From Nitratireductor aquimarinus (GTDB lineage Bacteria > Pseudomonadota > Alphaproteobacteria > Rhizobiales > Rhizobiaceae): 64,000 nucleotides of DNA. The stretch spans positions 1,116,001-1,180,000 of the forward strand of contig NZ_CP177239.1 in NCBI RefSeq assembly GCF_046773475.1, given 5' to 3'. Positions 44,566 to 52,552 of this stretch are shown piece by piece (within the stretch, counting starts at the first letter, position 1; every line of letters begins with the position of its first letter). The position numbers and the translations under genes are program-made. The notes below the pieces were generated by a model. That model made no database searches, was not told where the DNA came from, and worked only from the letters and a program-made list of their open reading frames with translations.

Positions 44566-44783
44566 CGACGGCTTTTTGAAACGCGGCGCATGCCGCGCTT
44601 CGGCCCTCCTGCGACAAGCAAATTCCTTTCCCGTCGGAAGACGCGAAAGCCTTTCCTTTGCCCGCCTTTTGCCGGCATCGGCAAATCCATGCTTGCGGCG
44701 CGACCGCTCGTGCTTATTCTCCTGACCTTGCAGGCAGGCATTGGGTATGGCCTGCGGGGACAGTTTCAAGCGGCGGGAGCTGA

Positions 44784-46589
44784 ATGGCCGATTTCCATCT
44801 CTGGGCGACCTACGCGATCATTTTCGCCACGGTCGCCGCCTATATCAGCGAACGCTTCACGCTCGAGCTTGTCGCCCTTGGCAGCCTCGTGGCGTTCCTC
44901 GCGCTTTTCGCCTTCATTCCCTACGAGAACGCATCCGGCGGCCTGCCGCCCGAAGAACTTCTTTCAGGATTCGCCAATCCGGCGCTCGCGACGGTTCTCG
45001 CGCTCCTGATCGTCGGTCAGGGCCTGTTTGCCACCGATGCGCTGGACAAGCCCGCGCGCATTCTCGCCAGATCGGCCGGCGGGTCGAGCACCCGCACGAT
45101 CATCATCACGCTTGTGACGGCAGCCCTGCTCAGCGCCATTTTGAACAACACGCCGGTGGTGGTGATCTTCATTCCGGTGCTGATCGTCTTTGCCGCGCAG
45201 CGCAATTTCCCGGTTTCCAAGGCACTGATGCCGCTTTCCTTCATGACCATTCTGGGGGGCATGACAACGCTGATCGGCTCGTCCACCAACCTTTTGGTTG
45301 CCGGTGTTGCCGCCAAGGCGGGCATCGGAATCGGATTCTTCGACATCACCCTGCCGGGCTTTATGCTGGCCGCAGCCGGCGCGCTTTATGTCTTCTTTCT
45401 CATGCCGCGCATCCTGCGCGATTCGAGCAATGAGAAGACCTTCCGGCAAGTGCAGTCGGGCACGCAGTTCATCGGTGAAATCCGCATCGTGCCCGGCCAC
45501 CCCTTCATCGGCAAGGAATCGAAAGCCGGTCTCTTTCAGGGGCTCGGCGATCTGACCCCGCGCCTCATCATACGGCGCGGCATGAGCTTTCATCCCCCGT
45601 TCGAGAATGTGGTGCTTTCCGAAGGCGACCGGCTGATGGTGACGGCCACCCGCCGCGCCTTCACCCAGGCGCTTTCGCATGGGGCGGCCGGCCACATGGC
45701 CGAGGGGCAGACCGAGGCGGCGCGGGTCGGCCCGGACTATCACATCGCCGAAGCCGTGATCCCGCCGGGTTCGCGCCATGCAGGGCGCACCATCCGCAAT
45801 GCCGGCATTGAGACCGAGCACGGCGTTCACATGCTCGGCGTCCAGCGCAAGAGCCGCATGGGCCGCACGCCTGTCTCCGACATCCGGCTGGAGCCCGGCG
45901 ATACGATCCTTGTCGGCGGCACCGACCGCGCCTTCGAGGATCTGCGCGAAAGCCATGACCTGCTCGTTCTCGAATGGTCGGCAGAACCCGTGCCGCAGCG
46001 TCGCAAGGCCTGGATCTCCTTCGTCATCTTTGCCGGCATCGTGGTGACCGCCGCTCTGGACATCGCGCCGATCGTCGCCACCGCAATCGCCGGCGCCTTC
46101 GCCATGATCGCGACCGGCTGTCTGACGCTGGCGCAGGCCGGCCGCGCCTTCGACCGGCAGATATTCCTTCTGGTGGGCTCGGCCATTGCCGCCGCCACGG
46201 CGCTGGAACGCACGGGCGGCGCAAACCTGATCGCCGACAGCGCGGTGGCGCTCCTCGACGGTCAGAGCCCCGCCATCATCCTGTCGGGCTATTTCGCCGT
46301 CGTGGCCGTGCTGACCAATTTCCTGTCCAACAATGCAACGGCGGTGCTGTTCACACCCATCGGGCTTGGCATAGCGGCCGCCATTGGCGCGCCGGCGGAA
46401 GCCTTCATCGCGGCCACGATCTTCGCCGCCAACTGTTCCTTCGCCACCCCCATCGGCTACCAGACCAACCTGATGGTCATGGGGCCGGGTCACTACTCCT
46501 TCCGCGACTTCATGAAGGCCGGCATGCCGCTGGTGGCGATAATTTGGTTGACGTTTTCGTTTGTCGGGCCATGGTATTATGGGCTTTAG
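44784..46589 (+). CDS. SLC13-family permease with two RCK_C (TrkA-C) domains
   Basis: 601 residues, ATG 44784 with GGGAG upstream. N-terminal six or so TMs (1-210) with LLSAILNNTPVVVIFIPVLI and SSTNLLVAG (SNT motif), two cytoplasmic TrkA-C/RCK_C domains (about 225-300, EIRIVPGHPFIGKES... GDRLMVTA, and about 315-390, IAEAVIPPGSRHAG... GDTILVGG), then the second TM half ending NFLSNNATAVLFTPI and GYQTNLMVMGPG. Anion/dicarboxylate or sulfate carriers have this form; substrate cannot be read. Sits between the RDD genes and bpt. Confidence 0.9.
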   Translation: MADFHLWATYAIIFATVAAYISERFTLELVALGSLVAFLALFAFIPYENASGGLPPEELLSGFANPALATVLALLIVGQGLFATDALDKPARILARSAGGSSTRTIIITLVTAALLSAILNNTPVVVIFIPVLIVFAAQRNFPVSKALMPLSFMTILGGMTTLIGSSTNLLVAGVAAKAGIGIGFFDITLPGFMLAAAGALYVFFLMPRILRDSSNEKTFRQVQSGTQFIGEIRIVPGHPFIGKESKAGLFQGLGDLTPRLIIRRGMSFHPPFENVVLSEGDRLMVTATRRAFTQALSHGAAGHMAEGQTEAARVGPDYHIAEAVIPPGSRHAGRTIRNAGIETEHGVHMLGVQRKSRMGRTPVSDIRLEPGDTILVGGTDRAFEDLRESHDLLVLEWSAEPVPQRRKAWISFVIFAGIVVTAALDIAPIVATAIAGAFAMIATGCLTLAQAGRAFDRQIFLLVGSAIAAATALERTGGANLIADSAVALLDGQSPAIILSGYFAVVAVLTNFLSNNATAVLFTPIGLGIAAAIGAPAEAFIAATIFAANCSFATPIGYQTNLMVMGPGHYSFRDFMKAGMPLVAIIWLTFSFVGPWYYGL

Positions 46590-46640
46590 ATCGCGTGCGC
46601 CCATTCTGACGCACAAAGGACGATCTGAATTATTGATGGA

Positions 46641-46686
46641 GCATCGGACTATCCCGAAAACCGGATTCCACGTTTCGGTCCGATGC
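46641..46686. repeat. Dispersed palindromic intergenic element, copy A
   Basis: Outer perfect 9-bp inverted repeat GCATCGGAC (46641-46649) / GTCCGATGC (46678-46686), with inner CCGAAA / TTTCGG. The CCGAAAA...TTTTCGG core is shared with copies B (54881-54925) and C (58665-58712). Similar short palindromes are common between rhizobial genes. It lies between the SLC13 and bpt genes. Confidence 0.75.
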
Positions 46687-46714
46687 TTCAGGACAGGAGT
46701 GACGCCCTACCGAC

Positions 46715-47461
46715 ATGACGCAGCAACCCGCCCAATCGCCGCAGTTCTTTCTGACCGCGCCTTCGCCCTGCCCTTATCTGGAAGGGCAGTTCGAGCGTAA
46801 GGTCTTCACCCATCTGGTCGGGGACAAGGCGCCCGAACTGAACGATTTGCTGACCCAGGGCGGTTTCCGCCGCTCTCAGAACATCGCCTATCGGCCTGCC
46901 TGCGAAACCTGCCGCGCCTGTGTTTCCGTGCGCATTCTGGCGCAGGAGTTTCAGCCGACGAAGAACATGAAACGCATTCTGAGGCAGAATGCGGACCTGA
47001 TCGGCACCGCCCAGTCGGCCGAGCCCTCCACCGAACAGTACACGCTGTTCCGCAGCTATCTGGACGCCCGCCACAAGAAGGGCGGCATGTCGGACATGAC
47101 CGTGCTCGACTATGCGATGATGGTTGAGGACACCCATGTGGGCACCCAGGTGATCGAGTATCGCCGCCGCGGCCCGGACAGTTTCATCACCGGCAAGGGC
47201 GAAGGCGAGCTCATGGCCGTGGCCCTGACCGACTTGATGGGTGACGGGCTGTCGATGGTTTATTCCTTCTTCAATCCCGCGCTGACCGAGCGCTCGCTCG
47301 GCACATTCATGATTCTCGACCACATCAACCGCGCCGTGGCTGCCGGTCTGCCGCATGTCTATCTGGGCTACTGGGTCAATGGATCGCGCAAAATGGCCTA
47401 TAAGGTACGCTTCAAGCCGCAGGAACATCTCGGCCCGCAGGGGTGGGAGCGCGTAGACTAG
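46715..47461 (+). CDS. bpt: Leucyl/arginyl-tRNA-protein transferase (Bpt/Ate)
   Basis: 248 residues. Two-domain transferase that adds an amino acid to N-terminal Asp/Glu (leucine in bacterial Bpt) to make N-degrons for ClpAPS. Diagnostic: CPYLEGQFERKVFTHL near the start, the CETCRACVSVRI cysteine cluster (residues about 63-70), and GDGLSMVYSFFNP with LGTFMILDHI in the GNAT-fold half. Downstream of hemB/RDD in rhizobia generally. Confidence 0.94.
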   Translation: MTQQPAQSPQFFLTAPSPCPYLEGQFERKVFTHLVGDKAPELNDLLTQGGFRRSQNIAYRPACETCRACVSVRILAQEFQPTKNMKRILRQNADLIGTAQSAEPSTEQYTLFRSYLDARHKKGGMSDMTVLDYAMMVEDTHVGTQVIEYRRRGPDSFITGKGEGELMAVALTDLMGDGLSMVYSFFNPALTERSLGTFMILDHINRAVAAGLPHVYLGYWVNGSRKMAYKVRFKPQEHLGPQGWERVD

Positions 47462-47531
47462 CGCGCGCCACCCGGACAGGGTCTGCCAAGACGGCACATC
47501 TTCATTCCCCTTTTTCAGAGGATTGCCGCCC

Positions 47532-48437
47532 GTGTCCGACCCAGCCTCTTCTTCGCATGCAAAAGGCCTCGCACTGACCGCGTTTGGCGGCATGGCGCTG
47601 ACCATCGACATTCCCTTAATTCGGCTTGCCGATGGCGATCCCTGGCCGATCCTGATGGTGCGCAGCGCGCTGACGGTTGCCGTGGCGCTTGCCGTCTGGT
47701 TCGTCTGGCGTCTCTTTTCACGCAATGTGCCACCGCTCATGCCCGGTCGTGTCGGCCTCGTCGTGGCGGCGCTCTACGCGCTTTCCGCGCTTTGTTTCAT
47801 CACCGCCGTCTACAACACCTCGACGGCCAATCTGGTGTTCATCCTCGCCTTCAATTCCATGTTCGCAGCGCTGCTCTCCTGGCTGTTCCTGAAGGAGCGA
47901 CCGAAACCGGCCACGCTGATTGCCATGGGGGTGATGCTGATCGGCGTGCTGATCATTGTCGGCGGCGGCATCGGGGCTGGAAATCTGTTCGGCGACGTGA
48001 TGGCGCTGAGCGCGGCCTTCCTGCTGGCGACCGCCATCACCATCACGCGCGGCAGCGGGCGCGACATGGGCTTTACGGCGCTGGTCGCCGTCATATTACC
48101 CTTCATCGTCGCCGTGATCATGACCGCCAAGACCGGCTACCGCATCGAGGCTCCCTGGTGGATCATCCTCAACGGCGCAGTGATCATGCCGATCTCGTTC
48201 TTCTGCCTCTCCAACGGCCCGAAATACATTTCAGGCCCGGAAGTGGCGATGTTCTATCTTCTGGAAACCGTGCTTGCGCCCGTCTGGGTGTGGCTGATTT
48301 TCTCGGAAGTGCCGAGCCGCGCGACGCTGATCGGCGGCACGATCCTGATCGTCACGCTGGTCGCCCACTCGCTCTGGCAGCTTCATTCCGGGCGCAAGCG
48401 GCGGCGCGCGCAGGCCGCACTGCGCCATCCTGTTTAG
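47532..48437 (+). CDS. EamA/DMT-superfamily permease
   Basis: 301 residues from GTG 47532 (GAGGA nine bases upstream; the TTG at 47523 is too close to that site). Ten TM helices as two EamA repeats; repeat one ends FNSMFAALLSWLFLKERPKP, repeat two ends MFYLLETVLAPVWVWLIFSEVPS, the usual positions. Metabolite exporter of unknown substrate. Ends at a palindromic repeat convergent with tex. Confidence 0.9.
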   Translation: MSDPASSSHAKGLALTAFGGMALTIDIPLIRLADGDPWPILMVRSALTVAVALAVWFVWRLFSRNVPPLMPGRVGLVVAALYALSALCFITAVYNTSTANLVFILAFNSMFAALLSWLFLKERPKPATLIAMGVMLIGVLIIVGGGIGAGNLFGDVMALSAAFLLATAITITRGSGRDMGFTALVAVILPFIVAVIMTAKTGYRIEAPWWIILNGAVIMPISFFCLSNGPKYISGPEVAMFYLLETVLAPVWVWLIFSEVPSRATLIGGTILIVTLVAHSLWQLHSGRKRRRAQAALRHPV

Positions 48438-48485
48438 CCCTCGTGGTTCGCCCTTCGACAAGCTCAGGGGGCTCACCATGAGGGC
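48436..48485. repeat. Palindromic repeat with CCTTCGACAAGCTCAGG core, third copy
   Basis: Core CCTTCGACAAGCTCAGG (48452-48468) is shared with the two 39-bp copies at 50975-51013 and 51246-51284. Here it is enclosed by an imperfect inverted repeat AGCCCTC...GAGGGCT, so the transcript folds into a long hairpin in the convergent EamA/tex gap and may act as terminator. Confidence 0.7.
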
Positions 48486-48501
48486 TGGGTAAAGAACGCC
48501 C

Positions 48502-50841
48502 CTATTTCTTCTTCATGGCCTGAGCCAGTGCGGCGGCGAGTGCGCCCTGCGGTTCGCTGCTGCGCCCGCCCGGCTTGCCACCGCCACTGCGCTGCTGCCC
48601 GCCACGGAACGGCTTGCCGCCATCGCGCGGACGGCCAGCGCCAGCACCGGTATCTGCGCCACCGCTGGCTCCGCCGGCATCCTTGCGCATGGAGAGGCTG
48701 ATGCGCTTGCGCTTGATGTCGACCTCAAGCACCCGCACCTTCACCACATCGCCGGCCTTCACCACCTCATGCGCGTCCTTCACGAAGCGGTCGGCAAGCT
48801 GGGAGACATGCACCAGCCCGTCCTGATGAACACCGATATCCACGAACGCGCCGAAGGCGGCAACATTGGTCACCGTGCCTTCCAGGCTCATGCCGGGCTT
48901 CAGATCCTTGATGTCGTCGATGCCCTCGGCGAAGGTGGCCGTGCGGAAGGCCGGGCGCGGGTCGCGGCCCGGCTTTTCAAGTTCGGCAATGATATCGCGC
49001 ACCGTGGGCAGACCAAAACGCTCATCCACGAAGACGCGCGGGTCGAGCGCCTTGAGCGCGCCGGCGTCGCCCATCAGCGAGCGCACATCGCGCCCGCAGG
49101 ACGAGACGATCTTGCGCGCCACGCCATAGGCCTCCGGGTGAACTGACGACGCGTCCAGCGGCTCCGTGCCGTTCGGGATGCGCAGGAAGCCGGCGCACTG
49201 CTCGAAGGTGCGCTGGCCAAGCCGCGCCACCTCCAGAAGCTGCTTGCGGCTGGAGAACGCGCCATTGGCGTCGCGATGCGCCACGATGGCCTCGGCAATC
49301 GACGCGCCAAGGCCCGAAACGCGCGCCAGAAGCGATGAGGATGCCGTGTTCAGGTCCACGCCGACCGCGTTCACCGCGTCTTCCACCACGGCGTCGAGCG
49401 CCTTTGCCAGACGGTATTGATCCACATCGTGCTGATACTGGCCGACGCCGATGGACTTCGGCTCGATCTTCACCAGCTCCGCCAGCGGGTCCTGCAGGCG
49501 GCGCGCGATGGAGACAGCCCCGCGCAGCGAGACGTCAAGATTGGGGAATTCGGCCGCCGCCGTGGGCGACGCCGAATAAACCGATGCGCCGGCCTCGGAA
49601 ACCACGACCTTGAGCGGCTTGGGCGCCGGCATATCCGACAGCATGTCGGCCACGAGCTTTTCGGTCTCGCGGCTTCCCGTGCCGTTGCCGATGGCGATCA
49701 GCTCGACGCCGTGCTTGCGGATCAGCGCCGACAGCTCGGCCTGGCTGCCACGCAGATCGTTGCGCGGTGGGAACGGGTACACCGTGGAGGTGTCGAGCAG
49801 CTTGCCCGTGGCGTCGACCACGGCCACCTTGACCCCGGTGCGAATGCCCGGATCGAGCCCGAGCGTTGCCCGCGTGCCGGCGGGTGCCGCCAGAAGCAGA
49901 TCCTTCAGATTGCGCGCGAACACATTGATCGCCTCTTCCTCGGCCCGCTCACGCAGATCGCGCATCAGATCGAGGTTGAGGTGCAGGAAGAGCTTTACGC
50001 GCCATGTCCAGCCGGCAACCTCCATCAGCCACTGGTCACCGGGACGCTGGCCGCCGATCTCATAGGCAGCCGCGATCATGCGCACCGCGGGCTTGAGCGG
50101 GCTGGTGTCGTCCGCATCCACTTCCAGGTCGAGCGCCAGCACGTCCTCGTTGCGGCCGCGCAGCATGGCAAGCGCGCGATGGCTCGGAACGCCCGACCAT
50201 TGCTCGGAGTGGTCGAAATAGTCGGAGAACTTCGCGCCCGCCTCCTCCTTGCCCTCGACAACGCGGGCGCGCAGGACGGCGCGTTCCTTCATGTGATTGC
50301 GCAGCTTCCCGACCAGATCGGCGTTTTCGGCGAACTGCTCGGCCAGAATGTCGCGCGCGCCGTCGAGCGCGGCCTTCTCGTCTGCGACTTCTTCGCCGAG
50401 ATAATCCTTCGCCAGTTCGGCCGGCACTTTGGAGCGATCCGCCAGAATGGCCTCGGCCAGCGGCCCGAGCCCGCGCTCACGGGCGATCTGCGCCTTGGTG
50501 CGCCGCTTGGGCTTGTAGGGCAGGTAGATGTCTTCCAGCTCCGCCTTGGTGGCGGCGGTGACGATCTTGGTTTCCAGATCCGGCGTGAGCTTGCCCTGCT
50601 CGCGGATCGAACCGAGGATCGTGTCGCGGCGCTGATCGAGCTCGCGCAGATAGGAGAGCCGCTCGGCGAGCGTGCGCAACTGCGTGTCATCAAGGCCGCC
50701 GGTGACTTCCTTGCGGTAGCGCGCGATGAACGGAACGGTCGCCCCTTCATCCAGAAGACCAATGGCCGCCTGAGCCTGCTCCGGCCGGGCGGTGATCTCG
50801 GTGGCGATAAGGGCGGCGATGCGTTTGACGTCAGCTGACAT
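48502..50841 (-). CDS. tex: Tex-family RNA-binding transcription accessory protein
   Basis: 779 residues from ATG 50841 (AGGA upstream); the longer frame to 51000 is non-coding in style. Order: Tex N-terminal helical domain, YqgF/RNase-H-like domain (LGLDPGIRTGVKVAVVDATG, about 325), helix-hairpin-helix modules (about 500-560: LNTASSSLLARVSGLGASIAEAIV) and an S1 RNA-binding domain (GMSLEGTVTNVAAFGAFVDIGVHQDGLVHVSQ, about 640-715), then a Gly/Arg-rich tail about 60 residues long. Involved in transcription/RNA handling under stress. Confidence 0.95.
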   Translation of the reverse strand: MSADVKRIAALIATEITARPEQAQAAIGLLDEGATVPFIARYRKEVTGGLDDTQLRTLAERLSYLRELDQRRDTILGSIREQGKLTPDLETKIVTAATKAELEDIYLPYKPKRRTKAQIARERGLGPLAEAILADRSKVPAELAKDYLGEEVADEKAALDGARDILAEQFAENADLVGKLRNHMKERAVLRARVVEGKEEAGAKFSDYFDHSEQWSGVPSHRALAMLRGRNEDVLALDLEVDADDTSPLKPAVRMIAAAYEIGGQRPGDQWLMEVAGWTWRVKLFLHLNLDLMRDLRERAEEEAINVFARNLKDLLLAAPAGTRATLGLDPGIRTGVKVAVVDATGKLLDTSTVYPFPPRNDLRGSQAELSALIRKHGVELIAIGNGTGSRETEKLVADMLSDMPAPKPLKVVVSEAGASVYSASPTAAAEFPNLDVSLRGAVSIARRLQDPLAELVKIEPKSIGVGQYQHDVDQYRLAKALDAVVEDAVNAVGVDLNTASSSLLARVSGLGASIAEAIVAHRDANGAFSSRKQLLEVARLGQRTFEQCAGFLRIPNGTEPLDASSVHPEAYGVARKIVSSCGRDVRSLMGDAGALKALDPRVFVDERFGLPTVRDIIAELEKPGRDPRPAFRTATFAEGIDDIKDLKPGMSLEGTVTNVAAFGAFVDIGVHQDGLVHVSQLADRFVKDAHEVVKAGDVVKVRVLEVDIKRKRISLSMRKDAGGASGGADTGAGAGRPRDGGKPFRGGQQRSGGGKPGGRSSEPQGALAAALAQAMKKK

Positions 50842-50974
50842 GCGAATTCCTGAATCTGTGAACCCGGCGAAGATAGTGTCATTCGCCGCCCCCTGCCCCT
50901 CACAAGAGTGGCTTTTCCACAGTCGCGGGCGTGATCGCGGTGGATGGTGGGGGCGTGAGGCGCGGATTGGCGAG

Positions 50975-51013
50975 CGGGAGCGCTGTGCGTCCTTCGACAA
51001 GCTCAGGATGAGG
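50975..51013 (+). repeat. 39-bp inverted repeat, left copy
   Basis: Begins CGGGAGCGCTGTGCGTCCTT and ends GACAAGCTCAGGATGAGG. Exact reverse complement of 51246-51284. Central word TCCTTCGACAAGCTCAGGA is a dispersed repeat known from many proteobacterial genomes. Confidence 0.9.
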
Positions 51014-51245
51014 AAGGTAGGTAGCCGGATTTCGGGTCAGGTGTATGGGATAGAGTGTCTGGGTGCTCGGGAGAACGCACATGCGCTCACTGCAAGGAAG
51101 GCAGCTTCTCAGAGTGGGGAGATGCGCGCAGATCTCAGCGAAGCAGGCAAAAGCCTACAACCAACCCTTCAAGGCCGAGGAGAGCGAGCGTAACTCTCGC
51201 GTGCCCTCCCCGTCATTCTCAACATCCCTCATCCTGAGCCTCCCC

Positions 51246-51284
51246 CCTCATCCTGAGCTTGTCGAAGGACGCACAGCGCTCCCG
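51246..51284 (-). repeat. 39-bp inverted repeat, right copy
   Basis: Exact reverse complement of 50975-51013, 232 bases away. The pair could form a long cruciform/hairpin or represent two ends of a small non-autonomous element. Confidence 0.9.
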
Positions 51285-51347
51285 CGCGCCGCACAAGACC
51301 AAGGGGAAAATGCAGCGCGCACCCTGCACCGACAGCCCCCTCGCCCC

Positions 51348-52502
51348 TTAACGCGGAGCGAGGTCGGAGATCAGGCCGTTCACCACTTCGGCCATCAGCA
51401 TGGAAGCCGAGAAATCGAACTCGTTGATGGCGACGAACACGCCAACGCCGCGCGTCGGGGCAAAGGCGTGGTAGACGAACATGCCCTGCAGGCCGCCGGC
51501 CTTCTGCAGGATCAGCGGACGGTCACCCTCGGGCTGCATGACGATCCAGCCAAGCCCCATGGAATCCATATGACCGGATTCGTCAAAGCCATAAGTGGGA
51601 TCGAGCGCATCGCGCTGCACATAGGAGGCGTGGTCGAGGAGCCGCATCTCGGCCATGTCCGGCGAGAAGCGGTCAAGATGCCATTGCAGCCAGGTCACCA
51701 TGTCGTTGGCGGTGGAATAAAGCCCGCTCGCGCCCGACATGACCGGCGTGTTGGGCACGTCTGGCAGCGGCGATCCATCGAAACTGTGGCCCTGCATCAG
51801 CCGGTCGCGGTCGGCCTCGGCCGGCGCAAAGGTCGTGTCCTTGAGGCCGATCGGCTCAAGAACCCGCTCGGCAAGCAGTGCGTCATAGGGTTTGCCTGCG
51901 GCAGAGCCCAGCGCAACGGCCAGCATGTCGAAGCCGAAATTGGAGTAGAGCCCGCCCGTGCCCGCCGGGAAGAGCTGCACATCGCTGGTGAAGGCCTTCG
52001 CGTAGGTCTCTTTCGTGAGCGTGGAGAACGGATCATTCTCCGGACCGGGCTCGCGGTCGACCTCCCGCGGCAGACCGGACGTGTGTGTGGCGAGGTCAAT
52101 CAGCCGGATTGGCTTGCCGTCCAGCGCCGGAACGGTCACATCCCAGCCAATGCGCTCCTGCAAATGATCTGTGAACTTCACCGAGCCATCGGCGACGAGG
52201 CTCGCCAGAACCGCGCCGGTGAACACCTTGGTCACGGAGCCGACCCGCATCAGCGTGTCGCCGTCCGGCGTCTTGCCGCTTCCCTTGGCGGTTTCGCCAA
52301 AGCCGAAAACGGCGGTCTCGCCATTGCGCACCGCGCCGATCACAAGACCGGGCACATCGGTCTGCAGATAGAGGATCTGACCGGAAAACTCGACCGCATC
52401 GCTCAACAGCCGGTCTTCGGCCGAAGACGGCTGCGCCAGCCCGACAAAGCCGGCCAGCGCCAGCGTTGCGGCCCGAAGGCCCTTCCCATTCCAGTGCAGC
52501 AT
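51348..52502 (-). CDS. Serine hydrolase of the beta-lactamase/AmpH (class C) family
   Basis: 384 residues from ATG 52502 (GAGGGG upstream). Signal peptide (LRAATLALAGFVGLAQPSSAE). Catalytic SxxK in MRVGSVTKVFTG, YxN in GGLYSNFGFD, and the third motif reads QKAGGLQG where penicillin-binding relatives have H/KTG. Periplasmic; could be a D,D-peptidase, esterase or amidase. No resistance role can be claimed. 50 bases after parC, same strand. Confidence 0.88.
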   Translation of the reverse strand: MLHWNGKGLRAATLALAGFVGLAQPSSAEDRLLSDAVEFSGQILYLQTDVPGLVIGAVRNGETAVFGFGETAKGSGKTPDGDTLMRVGSVTKVFTGAVLASLVADGSVKFTDHLQERIGWDVTVPALDGKPIRLIDLATHTSGLPREVDREPGPENDPFSTLTKETYAKAFTSDVQLFPAGTGGLYSNFGFDMLAVALGSAAGKPYDALLAERVLEPIGLKDTTFAPAEADRDRLMQGHSFDGSPLPDVPNTPVMSGASGLYSTANDMVTWLQWHLDRFSPDMAEMRLLDHASYVQRDALDPTYGFDESGHMDSMGLGWIVMQPEGDRPLILQKAGGLQGMFVYHAFAPTRGVGVFVAINEFDFSASMLMAEVVNGLISDLAPR

Positions 52503-52552
52503 ATCACCCCTCCTCTGCTTGCACCCTGGCCTTCGCGCCTGTGTTGCGGCGC

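Larger units (their letters stand above)
50842..51347. other. 506-base non-coding gap with inverted repeats
   Basis: No convincing gene in either strand: the open frames across it are antisense or lack ribosome sites. It holds the two 39-bp inverted copies described separately (50975-51013 and 51246-51284), an extra partial CATCCTGAGCC at about 51231-51241, and about 230 bases between the copies with no recognised content. The tex promoter should lie at its left end (minus strand). Confidence 0.7.
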
